The notes beneath the pieces were generated by a model. The model worked only from the letters and a program-made list of their open reading frames with translations. It did no database searches and was not told where the DNA came from. From Autumnicola lenta (lineage in GTDB: Bacteria; Bacteroidota; Bacteroidia; Flavobacteriales; Flavobacteriaceae): DNA of 64,000 nucleotides. The position numbers and the translations under genes are program-made. Location: NCBI RefSeq assembly GCF_031846515.1, contig NZ_JAVRHO010000008.1, positions 62,001-126,000 of the forward strand. Reading direction: 5' to 3'. Positions 1-8,649 of this stretch are shown here, piece after piece; the stretch's first letter is position 1, and each line of letters begins with the position of its first letter.

Positions 1-94
1 CCTTAAAAAGGGGATTACCCGGGTGCTCGTCTTTGTCCTTATCGCAGGAGCAGTAGTTGGCATCTTCACTTACTTGATTTCAATCGTGGTCTAA
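1..94 (+). CDS. C-terminal end of a membrane protein at the start of the tra operon (partial)
   Basis: Only the last 30 codons are inside the window, ending in TAA at 92-94. The visible peptide has a short basic stretch (LKKGITR) followed by one hydrophobic segment that runs to the C terminus. The stop overlaps the start of the next gene (TAATG), so the two are probably translated together. In Bacteroidetes conjugative transposons the gene before traF is often traE, a small membrane protein. I cannot confirm that identity from 30 residues, so the name is positional only. Confidence 0.5.
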   Translation, partial: LKKGITRVLVFVLIAGAVVGIFTYLISIVV

Positions 95-378
95 TGAAAC
101 AATTTGAAGTCTATAGAAACATTAGGAAAGGGGCTGTCATTTTTGGGCTTCCCATCTCCTCCTTTGCTTTAATGATGATTTGCGTAGTAGCTTCATTACT
201 GGTCATCATTTTCTCTTTTAGCTTCTGGATCATCATTGGTGCTTTGATCTTCAATTGTATCTTTTATTTAGTACTAATCAAAATAACCAGAACATCACAG
301 CTCTTTCAGGTGTCGGTAAGATTTCCAGAAATCATCAGCAACAGAAGAAATTCAAATTTTAATTATGAACAAGATTAA
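94..378 (+). CDS. TraF-like small conjugation membrane protein (DUF4133-like)
   Basis: This 94-residue protein has two adjacent hydrophobic segments at about residues 15-62, with a basic N terminus and a polar C-terminal tail. The size, the hairpin-like membrane topology and the position directly before the TraG ATPase fit TraF (DUF4133) of Bacteroidetes conjugative elements. That family is a small inner-membrane part of the mating apparatus, comparable to VirB3. Its 3' end overlaps the TraG start by 14 bases, so the two are translationally coupled. The assignment depends more on position and topology than on a diagnostic motif. Confidence 0.6.
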   Translation: MKQFEVYRNIRKGAVIFGLPISSFALMMICVVASLLVIIFSFSFWIIIGALIFNCIFYLVLIKITRTSQLFQVSVRFPEIISNRRNSNFNYEQD

Positions 379-2785
379 TCTTTCGGACTTTACGCCCATA
401 ATCGATATTCAGGACAATATCATTTTTGCCAATAATGGTAACGTGATTCTTTGCTATGAGGGGATGTTACCTGAAATCTATTCTTTATCCGAAAAGGATT
501 TGGAAGATATCCACGGGGTTTGGTTCCAGGCTCTAAAATCTTTGCCCACTGGAAGTGTGGTACACAAACAGGACATCTATTTAAAGAAATCATATTCTGC
601 GGAGTTATTGCCAAATACAACCTTTTTAGAAAAGGCAACACACGATCATTTCAAAGGCAGGGAATATATGGAACATCGCTGCTATCTGTTTTTTATCCTC
701 ACTAAAAACAAAGCATTAAATAACCCGAAGTATGTCAATCCATTTCGAAAGGTTTCTAAAGGGATGCCCCAGGAACTGGATGATAATCTCAGAAGTTTTA
801 TCAGCTCGGTCAGCGATTCCGTGTCCTTTATCAATAATAGCCGTAGGATGTCTTTTCTACCCCTTGGTGAAGTGGAAATCCAGGGCTTGACCAATAGCTT
901 CTTTAATGGTTTTCACGAAGGTTTTGATACCGATATGCTGCTAAATAAATCCAACATTCAGATTGGTGACCATTATTTTGATGCCCTGGCTATCAACAGT
1001 GAACGCTGTTTTGGCGACACTGTTCAGAGCAGCAAGATCAATGAAAGTTTTACTTCCGATGATTTCACATTCCACCAGGGCTTTATTGACGGCCTTGGAT
1101 TGACTCTTAATGAAAATCATATGGTAAATCAAATTCTCTACCTGGATGACAAACAAAAATGGCGGAAGCTCCTTGATAAGAAAATTGAAGAACTACATAA
1201 AAGTTCAAATTTCGGATCTCAGAATAAGGTTGTCCTGGGTCAAATTCAAAATATTCTTAACCAGATAAATGAGGATGATACCTCCAGAATTATCCGTGGC
1301 CATTTCAATGTCATCTATTGGGCTAAGGAAGCCGGAGAGCTGGCTCAGATAGCATCGAAGGTAAAGACTGAATTTAAGGAACTTGATATTACGCCGTACT
1401 ACCCGCGGGGAGAAGAACGTAAAAACTATGTAGTGAATAGCTACTGTTGTTTTTCTTCCAACTTTTCCAATGCAGATTTATATCTGACTGATCTGAAACA
1501 CGCGCTGTGCCTGCTGATCAATAACTCGAATTACAAATCGGATCCTACAGGGATCATTTTCAATGATCGTGAACACAACGTCCCGGTGCTAAAGGATGTA
1601 TGGGACGAACGAAAAAAGCGAATCAAAGCACGGAACTTTGCCATTTTTGCCCCTACTGGGGAAGGAAAATCTTTCCTGGCCAATAATATTCTGCGGCAGT
1701 ACTTCGAGAGTGGAGTACGACTGGTGATCATTGATCTTGGAGGATCCTATACAAAGTTCGCAAAGTTATATCCTGAAAATTATATAGTACTGAGATATGA
1801 AAGCGGAAAAAATCTGGGCATTAATCCATTTTATATCAGTAACCCAAAGGATATCACGCCTGAACGTCTGGAAGATTTGTCAATGTTCCTGTTTGAATTG
1901 TTTGGTTCCGATTTAAAAGTGACCAAAACACAGTCTGTGTCGGTTAAAAAAATATTGCGCCACTACTATTCAAATGTTCCTAAAAAACATTCCCTGGATA
2001 GTTTTTATCGGTTTGTAGAAACCAATCAAAAAGATCTCCTGCAAAAACTAAAGATCCATCCCGATTACTTCAACATAGTGAACTTCCTACACGTGATGTC
2101 GGAATATGTTGGGGATGGCCTGTACAGCTTTCTTTTTGAGATTAGCGAGGACCAGACCTATAAAATCGAGGATAAACGATTGATTGTTTTTGAGCTTGAT
2201 GAAGTAAAGGATAACAAGGAAGTTCTTTCGGTAATGCTTAAGCTGATCAAATCTGCTATCCAGCGGACCATTTGGAAAAACCCTGCGGAGAAAGGAATTA
2301 TACTGTTTGATGAATTTGCGAAGCAGTTGAAATTCGAGAATGTACTGGAAAGCGTGGAATTTTATTATCAGGCGATTCGGAAACAGAACGGGGCAATCGG
2401 TATCATCTTACAATCTATTAACCAGCTGCCGAACAATTCCACCTCGGCAAGTATCCTGGAGAACACCCAGGTCATTTACAGCCTCCACAATGAAAAGGGA
2501 TATACCGAGCTGGCAAGAAGGTTAAACCTTTCCAGTCATGATCTAAACCAGTTAAAATCCATCAGGAACAATCTTTCCGGGGAACGGAAGTACACTGAAA
2601 TGTTTATCAAGATTGGAAAGGAAAGCAATGTCTTCCGTCTGGAAGTGCCCAAAGAAGTTTATGCAGCTTATTTAACCGATGGATTCGAAAATGAAGAAAT
2701 AACGAGGCTCTACCGGGAACATCAGGATATGGAAAAGGCCATTATGGAATATACAACAGAAAATCGGCTAACTATAAAAATTTAA
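365..2785 (+). CDS. traG: TraG family conjugative transposon ATPase (VirB4-like)
   Basis: This 806-residue protein is the large cytoplasmic ATPase that powers the type IV secretion channel. A Walker A motif (PTGEGKS, around residue 428) lies in the segment FAIFAPTGEGKSFLANNIL. A Walker B motif (GIILFDEFAKQL) is near residue 645. An N-terminal domain of about 400 residues precedes the ATPase core, which is usual for TraG/VirB4 proteins, and the length is normal for the family. It overlaps the TraF-like gene by 14 bases and is followed after 4 bases by TraI. No frameshift or missing motif is visible, so it looks intact. Confidence 0.93.
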   Translation: MNKINLSDFTPIIDIQDNIIFANNGNVILCYEGMLPEIYSLSEKDLEDIHGVWFQALKSLPTGSVVHKQDIYLKKSYSAELLPNTTFLEKATHDHFKGREYMEHRCYLFFILTKNKALNNPKYVNPFRKVSKGMPQELDDNLRSFISSVSDSVSFINNSRRMSFLPLGEVEIQGLTNSFFNGFHEGFDTDMLLNKSNIQIGDHYFDALAINSERCFGDTVQSSKINESFTSDDFTFHQGFIDGLGLTLNENHMVNQILYLDDKQKWRKLLDKKIEELHKSSNFGSQNKVVLGQIQNILNQINEDDTSRIIRGHFNVIYWAKEAGELAQIASKVKTEFKELDITPYYPRGEERKNYVVNSYCCFSSNFSNADLYLTDLKHALCLLINNSNYKSDPTGIIFNDREHNVPVLKDVWDERKKRIKARNFAIFAPTGEGKSFLANNILRQYFESGVRLVIIDLGGSYTKFAKLYPENYIVLRYESGKNLGINPFYISNPKDITPERLEDLSMFLFELFGSDLKVTKTQSVSVKKILRHYYSNVPKKHSLDSFYRFVETNQKDLLQKLKIHPDYFNIVNFLHVMSEYVGDGLYSFLFEISEDQTYKIEDKRLIVFELDEVKDNKEVLSVMLKLIKSAIQRTIWKNPAEKGIILFDEFAKQLKFENVLESVEFYYQAIRKQNGAIGIILQSINQLPNNSTSASILENTQVIYSLHNEKGYTELARRLNLSSHDLNQLKSIRNNLSGERKYTEMFIKIGKESNVFRLEVPKEVYAAYLTDGFENEEITRLYREHQDMEKAIMEYTTENRLTIKI

Positions 2786-2789
2786 TATC

Positions 2790-3359
2790 ATGAAGAATTT
2801 ACTTTTAACCTTAAGTCTGATACTACTTATAAATGTCAATTGCGCCGGTCAGGGAATGCCCGTGTACGATAACACGAACTTTATCAGCCTTGTGAAGTCG
2901 CTGGTCGAATCTGCCAAGCAAACCTCACAACTTTTAAAAACTGCGGAATTTCTAAAACAGCAGAAAGAAAATCTTGAAAAGGTGAATACTGTGGTGAAGC
3001 AACTGAAGGCAGTCCGCGAAATAGGCCGAAACAATCAACGTCTTATCGGGATAATGCAAAACGATCTAAGAGAAATCCTAAACTCGCCCTATATCAAACC
3101 GGAAGAAGTTACGCGGGTATCGGAATCCTTTAATGCCATTGTAGATAATTCTTTGGAAACAATGGATTTCATAGATGAAATCTTGTCCAACGATTATCTA
3201 AAAATGAGTGACGGGGAGCGGACAGAAATGCTTCAGGAAAAGGAAATGCAGTCCAGGGAAATGGTTATGGAGATCAATATGAAAACCCAACGCTATCGGA
3301 ATATCATTTCTTTCAGAAAGATGCAGGATAAGATCAACAATCGTGAAACAAATTTTTAG
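2790..3359 (+). CDS. TraI-like secreted conjugation protein (DUF4141-like)
   Basis: This 189-residue protein has a signal peptide (MKNLLLTLSLILLINVNCAG) followed by an almost entirely helical, charged body with coiled-coil character at about residues 45-105. This layout matches TraI (DUF4141) of Bacteroidetes conjugative transposons, a periplasmic coiled-coil protein comparable to VirB5. Order is the main support: it sits between TraG and TraJ, as in CTnDOT-type operons. It starts 4 bases after traG and ends 2 bases before traJ. Confidence 0.75.
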   Translation: MKNLLLTLSLILLINVNCAGQGMPVYDNTNFISLVKSLVESAKQTSQLLKTAEFLKQQKENLEKVNTVVKQLKAVREIGRNNQRLIGIMQNDLREILNSPYIKPEEVTRVSESFNAIVDNSLETMDFIDEILSNDYLKMSDGERTEMLQEKEMQSREMVMEINMKTQRYRNIISFRKMQDKINNRETNF

Positions 3360-3361
3360 AG

Positions 3362-4204
3362 ATGAGTGCTAACATCATTTTAGGAATTGGACTGGAATAT
3401 GTCGATACGGTTTTCCAGACCATCCAGAACAGTGAATTTTCACAGTACACCATTGTGGGAATGAAAACGCTTGCTGTGCTCTTTTTCCTTGTGAACATCC
3501 TTAAGAAATATAATGAAGGTATTGCCGATAAGGAAGGTTATACATGGGGACTGAGTCCCGGGGAACTTGCAAAGAATTTTGCAGTAGTGCTACTGGTAAT
3601 TTTTTCCACACAAATCCTAGGCTTTTTTGATGGAATTCTAGTGGCCATTGAAGATCGCTATCGGGATACGGCTCCTGCTTTACTTCCCTTGCAAATGCAG
3701 GACATACCCATTGAAGAAGATGTAAACATACTGGATGCCGTAACAATGGCCATGTCTTTGTTGTACGAATTCCTAATTACTCCCTTGTATGGCTTTAAAA
3801 TGATAGCTTTTATTTTAAGTCTCCTGTTATGGATATTGGATCTGTTCATCTACCCGTTGTTCCTGGCTGAACGTTACTTTTTACTAGGATTAATGCAGGC
3901 CTTTTTTCCACTGGTCATAAGCCTGGCCGTGTTTGAGAAGTTTCGCTCCCTGGCGTATAACTTCTTCAAGTTATATGCCGCAGTCTATATGCTTGTACCT
4001 GCATTTTTCCTGGTAAACGTTTTTATCAATGCAATTTACACAGAAATTAATACCAACTTCTGGACAAACCTGTTCGGTACTGACGTGGGTAGTGGCTTTT
4101 TTGCCCCGGTAGTTGAACTGGGGTCTATCGGGTTTATAGTTTTTCTCAAGTTTAAACTTTACAGGCGGGCAACTTCTTTTACACTAAGACTTTTTACATC
4201 ATGA
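3362..4204 (+). CDS. traJ: TraJ-like polytopic conjugation protein (VirB6-like)
   Basis: This 280-residue protein has about six hydrophobic segments. They include a pair near residues 35-80, a long stretch at about 140-205, and two more near the C terminus. This matches TraJ of Bacteroidetes conjugative elements, the polytopic inner-membrane part of the channel (VirB6 role). It lies between the TraI-like gene and TraK, and its last codon overlaps the traK start as ATGA. No enzymatic motif is expected or seen. Confidence 0.8.
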   Translation: MSANIILGIGLEYVDTVFQTIQNSEFSQYTIVGMKTLAVLFFLVNILKKYNEGIADKEGYTWGLSPGELAKNFAVVLLVIFSTQILGFFDGILVAIEDRYRDTAPALLPLQMQDIPIEEDVNILDAVTMAMSLLYEFLITPLYGFKMIAFILSLLLWILDLFIYPLFLAERYFLLGLMQAFFPLVISLAVFEKFRSLAYNFFKLYAAVYMLVPAFFLVNVFINAIYTEINTNFWTNLFGTDVGSGFFAPVVELGSIGFIVFLKFKLYRRATSFTLRLFTS

Positions 4205-4815
4205 AAACACCTTATCAAAATATATATGCCGTGTTAAAGCTAAATAGATTTGTAGTTATAGCTGTAGTTATATGTGCATTCTCTTCGAGCATCTTTTCAG
4301 GATGGATAGCATTTTCCATTAATAAAAGAGCACTGAACAGTGCCTTTGCGGTTAATACAAACGGAGAGGTAATCCCGTTAAAACTGGTTTCCCAAAAAGA
4401 AAACTTCAGGGTGGAAGCACTGGCACATTTGGAGCTATTTCACAATTACTTCTATAACATCGATGCCAGCAATTATGAGAAAAACCTTGAAAAAGCGCTT
4501 TGGCTGGGAAACAGCTCTGTCGACAACCTATACCGGCAGAAGAAAGCTGATGGTGTTTACAACAGGTTGATTCAATATTCGCTGGTTCAAAAGGTACTTA
4601 GTATAAACTCTGAAGTAGCCGAACAAGAAGGAAAGTACAGCTTTAAAACCATTACGATTTTTGAAATCAACCGCGGATCCGTGATCGATACATATGAGCT
4701 GGTTTCCACAGGAAACCTGATCACTGTAGATCGAAATTTTCCCAACAACCCTCACGGGTTACTTATCACTAATTACTTTGAAAACACTTTAAAGAAACTA
4801 AATAATGAAAATTGA
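4201..4815 (+). CDS. traK: TraK conjugation protein (VirB8-like)
   Basis: This 204-residue protein has a short cytoplasmic N terminus, one membrane segment at about residues 17-40 and a large periplasmic domain, which is the VirB8/TraK arrangement. The periplasmic part begins with the VNTNGEVIPLKL segment and is followed by the conserved AHLELFHNYFYN region typical of TraK. It overlaps traJ by 4 bases and traM by 11 bases, so it is embedded in a tightly coupled operon. The family acts as an assembly factor in the inner-membrane complex. Confidence 0.88.
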   Translation: MKTPYQNIYAVLKLNRFVVIAVVICAFSSSIFSGWIAFSINKRALNSAFAVNTNGEVIPLKLVSQKENFRVEALAHLELFHNYFYNIDASNYEKNLEKALWLGNSSVDNLYRQKKADGVYNRLIQYSLVQKVLSINSEVAEQEGKYSFKTITIFEINRGSVIDTYELVSTGNLITVDRNFPNNPHGLLITNYFENTLKKLNNEN

Positions 4816-5734
4816 AAAGAATAAAATAGTGTTTGGGGCTGTAATCGCAGTAATTCTCCTATTTCTAATTTCCTATACGCTTATGATTCTAAACGATGAC
4901 GAAAGTGAGAGCCAAAATTTGAAACAAACTTTAATCCCTGAACTGGAACAGGAATCGAAGGAATACGATTCCAAACTTGATGCTATAAATGATTTGAGGG
5001 AAGTACGGGAAACAAATGCTCCCAGTATTTACGATGAGAAGCTGATAGATTCGCTGGGTTTCTATGACACAGAACTGACCGAAAAGGAAAAGGAAAGGAT
5101 TGTTGACAGTATCTATGAATCCGGACGTATAAAATATTCAGAAGGAATAGACCAGGAATTCACGCCAGAACAAAAGCTTACCACTCCCACTCCTCAATTA
5201 GAAATTGAGGAGATACAGCAGGAGCAGAAAATCGAGGCTAAGGAAATGGGATTGGAGCATCAACTGTTCTTTGCCTCCTCTCCTAAGCGAGACAGTAGGC
5301 TTGTTGCAGCAAATACCCATTCTGTTATATATGCTGTAGTCGACGGGAACCAGGTCGTAAAAGCCAATTCCCGCCTCCAGATGCGCCTGACATCGACAGC
5401 CAAGATCAATGATCAATGGATCCCGAAGAATACTATTGTCTATGGCTTTATTAGTTTTAAGCCTAACAGGACATTGGTCGAAGTTAAAAATATAGACCAT
5501 CATTCGGTAAACCTGAAGGCTTTCGACCTCCAGGATGGCAGCGAAGGTATTTATGTGGTAAACAGTTTTCGGGCTGAGGCAACCAGTGAGGTTCTGGATG
5601 ATATCATACAGGACATAAATATTCCAAGTGTGCCACAAATTAGTGGAATAACCAAGGTACTTAGGCGCAATAACCGGAACGTCAAAGTAACCGTCCTTAA
5701 TGATTACAAACTAATTTTAAAATCTGAACTATGA
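4805..5734 (+). CDS. traM: TraM conjugation protein (VirB10-like)
   Basis: This 309-residue protein has an N-terminal membrane anchor at about residues 9-27, a long charged linker of about 110 residues (DESESQNLKQTLIPELEQES and onward) and a compact C-terminal domain. The C-terminal domain carries the TraM-type segment IYAVVDGNQVVKANSRLQMR and a following KNTIVYGFISF strand. It corresponds to the VirB10-like channel protein that spans the periplasm. It overlaps traN by 4 bases (ATGA). A TraL gene, present between TraK and TraM in some elements, is absent here. Confidence 0.9.
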   Translation: MKIEKNKIVFGAVIAVILLFLISYTLMILNDDESESQNLKQTLIPELEQESKEYDSKLDAINDLREVRETNAPSIYDEKLIDSLGFYDTELTEKEKERIVDSIYESGRIKYSEGIDQEFTPEQKLTTPTPQLEIEEIQQEQKIEAKEMGLEHQLFFASSPKRDSRLVAANTHSVIYAVVDGNQVVKANSRLQMRLTSTAKINDQWIPKNTIVYGFISFKPNRTLVEVKNIDHHSVNLKAFDLQDGSEGIYVVNSFRAEATSEVLDDIIQDINIPSVPQISGITKVLRRNNRNVKVTVLNDYKLILKSEL

Positions 5735-6570
5735 AAACTAATATCTTATTTCTCCTGTTTTTCACCTCTTTTGCATTTCGTCCTTGTTTGGCTCAAGAAA
5801 GAAAAATCCTCGACACCATTTTTGCAAATGACCAAAAAAATGTGGCCCTGTTCTTTCCGAAACCTATACGGCAGGGAATAACAGGTTCTGACAATTTTGT
5901 TTTTACTTATAACCGAGAAGCGGAACAATATTTCGGACTCTTACAGGCCACACCTGGAAAAGAAAGTAATCTTCTGGTAGTCAGCTCAAACGGTTCTGTT
6001 TTTTCGTATATTGTAAAGTATAAGGATCAGCTTGACCAGCTGAATTATTTTGTTTTGAAATCTGACACCATAGGCAATGAAAAACCTGGGGTCATTGATG
6101 AATCGGAGATAAATAAGAAAGGAATAAAAGAAAGTGGGAAGACCTACTATTATGACAAATTTTGTTCCTTTCTGGTTAATCGAACACAAAGAATAGGGCG
6201 GTTAAAAAAGCGAGATCAGAATATTGTGTTGAGCGTTGAAAATATAGTATTTGATAAAGAAGAACTCTATTTCGTTATCCAGATAGAAAACAAATCATCT
6301 CTGGATTATGATATAAATTTCCTGAATTTAGGAATTGAAACCAGGCAAAAAGGAAAAAGAAAATCCTCTCAGATCATTTATAAAGAACCTCTTTTCAAAT
6401 ATGCAATGCCCTCTAAAATTAAAGAAGGTGGGACAGGAAAACTGGTCTATGTGCTATCTAAGTTTTCTTTGGGAGATGACCGTAGGTTAATACTGGAACT
6501 GAATGAAAAAAACGGCGGGAGAAATATCAAATTAAAAGTACCGCATAAATATATCAATAACCCTAACTAG
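5731..6570 (+). CDS. traN: TraN conjugation protein (DUF4138, VirB9-like)
   Basis: This 279-residue exported protein has a signal peptide ending near SFAFRPCLAQ. It contains the DUF4138 hallmarks: an early strand (VALFFPKPIRQGITGSDNF), a mid-region SNGSVFSYIVKY, and a C-terminal beta-rich half. TraN is the periplasmic or outer-membrane part of the channel (VirB9 role). It follows traM with an ATGA overlap and ends 7 bases before a small lipoprotein gene. It is somewhat shorter than the Bacteroides protein but shows no sign of truncation. Confidence 0.87.
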   Translation: MKTNILFLLFFTSFAFRPCLAQERKILDTIFANDQKNVALFFPKPIRQGITGSDNFVFTYNREAEQYFGLLQATPGKESNLLVVSSNGSVFSYIVKYKDQLDQLNYFVLKSDTIGNEKPGVIDESEINKKGIKESGKTYYYDKFCSFLVNRTQRIGRLKKRDQNIVLSVENIVFDKEELYFVIQIENKSSLDYDINFLNLGIETRQKGKRKSSQIIYKEPLFKYAMPSKIKEGGTGKLVYVLSKFSLGDDRRLILELNEKNGGRNIKLKVPHKYINNPN

Positions 6571-6577
6571 AAACGTC

Positions 6578-6940
6578 ATGAAAAGAATCCTCCTGTATTC
6601 TGTTATTATAGCCCTGGTAGCTTGTAATGAAAAACAAATGACCCATACAGAAACGGCTAAAATTGTTGCGGAAAGTTTTTATTACAATGATGATGCTACC
6701 CTGGAAAAATACACAACCGCCGAAAATTATGCTGTCTTGTCAAGTATCCAGGAATTGTTTGCTGAGAAGGAAAACACCGAAATCAATTTTGAAGTTATTG
6801 AAGACACCATCCATGGTAATGTAGCCTGGGTTCGCTATTCCACTTCGTTCGAAGAAAAGCCTGGAGTTTTTAAATTAATTAAGGAAGAGGGGCAGTGGAA
6901 AGTAACGGAAAGAAAACCAAGGGAGGAAGTGCCTTTTTGA
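6578..6940 (+). CDS. small lipoprotein closing the tra operon (DUF4878-like)
   Basis: This 120-residue protein starts with a lipoprotein signal (MKRILLYSVIIALVAC) with the lipobox cysteine at residue 16. The remainder resembles the NTF2-like DUF4878 fold: a helical first half (ETAKIVAESFYYND) and a second half of strands ending in EEGQWKVTERKP. It is probably tethered to the outer membrane. Its place as the last gene of the tra operon suggests an accessory or entry-exclusion role, but nothing in the sequence shows that. It ends only 4 bases from the convergent AbiEii gene. Confidence 0.7.
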   Translation: MKRILLYSVIIALVACNEKQMTHTETAKIVAESFYYNDDATLEKYTTAENYAVLSSIQELFAEKENTEINFEVIEDTIHGNVAWVRYSTSFEEKPGVFKLIKEEGQWKVTERKPREEVPF

Positions 6941-6944
6941 ATAA

Positions 6945-7733
6945 TCATATTCTTGGAATAATGGCTTCTTTTAACCATTTAAAGGCAGCTTTTTGATCAT
7001 AACGAATTTCGGACCGCAATAGACCTTCCATATCGCCTGTAAAACCCGAATCGTTTTCCTTCCCTTCTATATTCTGTAGAAACTCTTTTTGTGAAGGAGC
7101 TTGTCCTACAGAAAACTCCATATAGACGTTGAAGCAGTTTATGATTTCATCAACATCCAATTTAATATTCCGGCGGGAATAATCCAGATCAAAAAGATCC
7201 CTTCCTTTACTTCTCTGATATAAAGCCCTCAGCTTAGTTCCTAAAAGTTCATTGATGCTATAGGTTTTTATATCTGCTTTCCCTGAAAACCAAGGATTAC
7301 TTACCTTCAAAGGAAAATTAATCCATTCCAGTACATTAAAGTGTTCTTTACAGTTAATCTCTAACTTGAGCCGGCGACGTTCTTCTTCATATTCCGAAGT
7401 AAACCGATATAAAGCCTTTGCTCCGTGCCCCTTTACCTGTGTGCGCCGATCCTCTTCAAAAAAAGTAATTACTTCACCAATGCGCTTCATTATAGGTTTG
7501 ATGGGTCCTTCTTTGATTTGCACGAGATCAATATCTTCTGAATATCGTGGAGCAGGATCCAAATACAGTTTATGTAAGGCGGTACCACCTCGAAAAGCTA
7601 AATTCTCCCGTAGAAAATCATCAGAGAAAATTGCCACCAATGCCCTGCTAATAATTAAATCTTGTTCAACTTGTGCAAATTCTTTCCATGGGGCGTTTGT
7701 CTGCCATTGGGCTATGTAAGGTCTTGAAATCAT
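6945..7733 (-). CDS. abiEii: AbiEii-type nucleotidyltransferase toxin
   Basis: The chosen start (ATG at 7733, MISRPYIAQW) gives 262 residues and overlaps the stop of the upstream antitoxin gene as ATGA, which supports it over a start 13 codons upstream. The nucleotidyltransferase motif FRGGTALHKLYLDPAPRYSE followed by DIDL, near residues 48-70, is the AbiEii signature of the DNA polymerase beta fold. The family is the toxin half of a type IV toxin-antitoxin and abortive-infection system that transfers nucleotides to tRNA or other targets. The pair lies between the transfer and mobilization genes, a position consistent with ICE stabilisation or phage defence. Confidence 0.9.
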   Translation of the reverse strand: MISRPYIAQWQTNAPWKEFAQVEQDLIISRALVAIFSDDFLRENLAFRGGTALHKLYLDPAPRYSEDIDLVQIKEGPIKPIMKRIGEVITFFEEDRRTQVKGHGAKALYRFTSEYEEERRRLKLEINCKEHFNVLEWINFPLKVSNPWFSGKADIKTYSINELLGTKLRALYQRSKGRDLFDLDYSRRNIKLDVDEIINCFNVYMEFSVGQAPSQKEFLQNIEGKENDSGFTGDMEGLLRSEIRYDQKAAFKWLKEAIIPRI

Positions 7734-8521
7734 AAATCGCTTTCTAGTTGTAGGTTGGTATCCACCTTCCATTTATTATCTACCGCCCCAGGTTTTTGCC
7801 TGGTATCAGGTTGCAATAATACCGGATATGTTTTTTGTTTTTCCAGATGTTCAAAAATCGAATCGCATAATGAATTCTCTGGATCTACTTCGGAAATCAA
7901 AAATCCCAACCGCTGTAAGGTAGCATTTTGACTATACCAACCTAGTAAATCATTAAGATCATTTTGGGTTACATCTTCCAATAATTCTTCTATTGTGGAT
8001 AGCATCCGGTTAAGGCCACCCAATTTATTCTGATAATGTACAAGATCTGCCATTGTCAAAGCGGGACTGGAAATATGGTAAATCCCGGCATCTGATTTTT
8101 TGGAAAGGATATTTTTTTCCGGCCAGGCCGAGGTCGTCAAAAACCGAATATCAATAGCCGATTTTTGGATGTCCAACAATTTAGGTGCTTGAGTCATCAC
8201 GTAATCGCGTTGGGCTTGTTGATGGCTTGCCCCATATGCTTTAGCTGCACTATAAAATCCCAAATAGTACCTGCGCCCTAAGTAATCAAAAAGTTTATGG
8301 ATATATAGACTGATTGGTAATTTTCCAAGACTGGAATATCTTGGCGTAAGTATGAGGTAAAAGCCTTGCCGGAGATTAAACACTTCGTCTTTTTCAATCA
8401 AGCGGGCCAATTCTCGTAAAATCGCAGTTTTTCCTTTCCCGGTTTCACGCAACAGCTCATTCATTGAGAATGCATATTCTTCAACGGCTAAAAGTTTTTT
8501 GATGTATTCTGCAACAAGCAT
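7730..8521 (-). CDS. abiEi: AbiEi-type antitoxin / transcriptional regulator
   Basis: This 263-residue protein has an N-terminal winged-helix segment at about residues 1-60 (FSMNELLRETGKGKTAILRE) and a C-terminal domain with the AbiEi core (GFYSAAKAYGASHQ at about 95-110). It is the cognate antitoxin of the downstream nucleotidyltransferase and represses its own promoter in studied systems. The stop codon overlaps the toxin start by 4 bases. Nested inverted repeats lie directly upstream of its start and are likely its operator. Confidence 0.88.
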   Translation of the reverse strand: MLVAEYIKKLLAVEEYAFSMNELLRETGKGKTAILRELARLIEKDEVFNLRQGFYLILTPRYSSLGKLPISLYIHKLFDYLGRRYYLGFYSAAKAYGASHQQAQRDYVMTQAPKLLDIQKSAIDIRFLTTSAWPEKNILSKKSDAGIYHISSPALTMADLVHYQNKLGGLNRMLSTIEELLEDVTQNDLNDLLGWYSQNATLQRLGFLISEVDPENSLCDSIFEHLEKQKTYPVLLQPDTRQKPGAVDNKWKVDTNLQLESDL

Positions 8522-8569
8522 TTTAGTATTTATTCGATAAATATACCGAAAATAGGTATAACACTAAAA
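8521..8569 (-). promoter_or_regulatory. nested inverted repeats upstream of abiEi (probable operator)
   Basis: Two inverted repeats are nested directly in front of the abiEi start. The inner pair is TATACC (8542-8547) and GGTATA (8555-8560) with a 7-base spacer. The outer pair is TTTTAGT (8521-8527) and ACTAAAA (8563-8569). AbiEi proteins are known to bind inverted repeats at their own promoter. The match to that role here is inferred from position and symmetry. Confidence 0.5.
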
Positions 8570-8649
8570 TAAATTCTAAAAATTTATTGGTGCAATTGGG
8601 TTATTCACGCCCAAGTAATTTTCAGTACAGGATCCGAGGAATTTACGTA

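Noticed and set aside
5198..5638. 146-codon minus-strand frame
   Set aside because: Shadow of the traM gene in the coupled tra operon.
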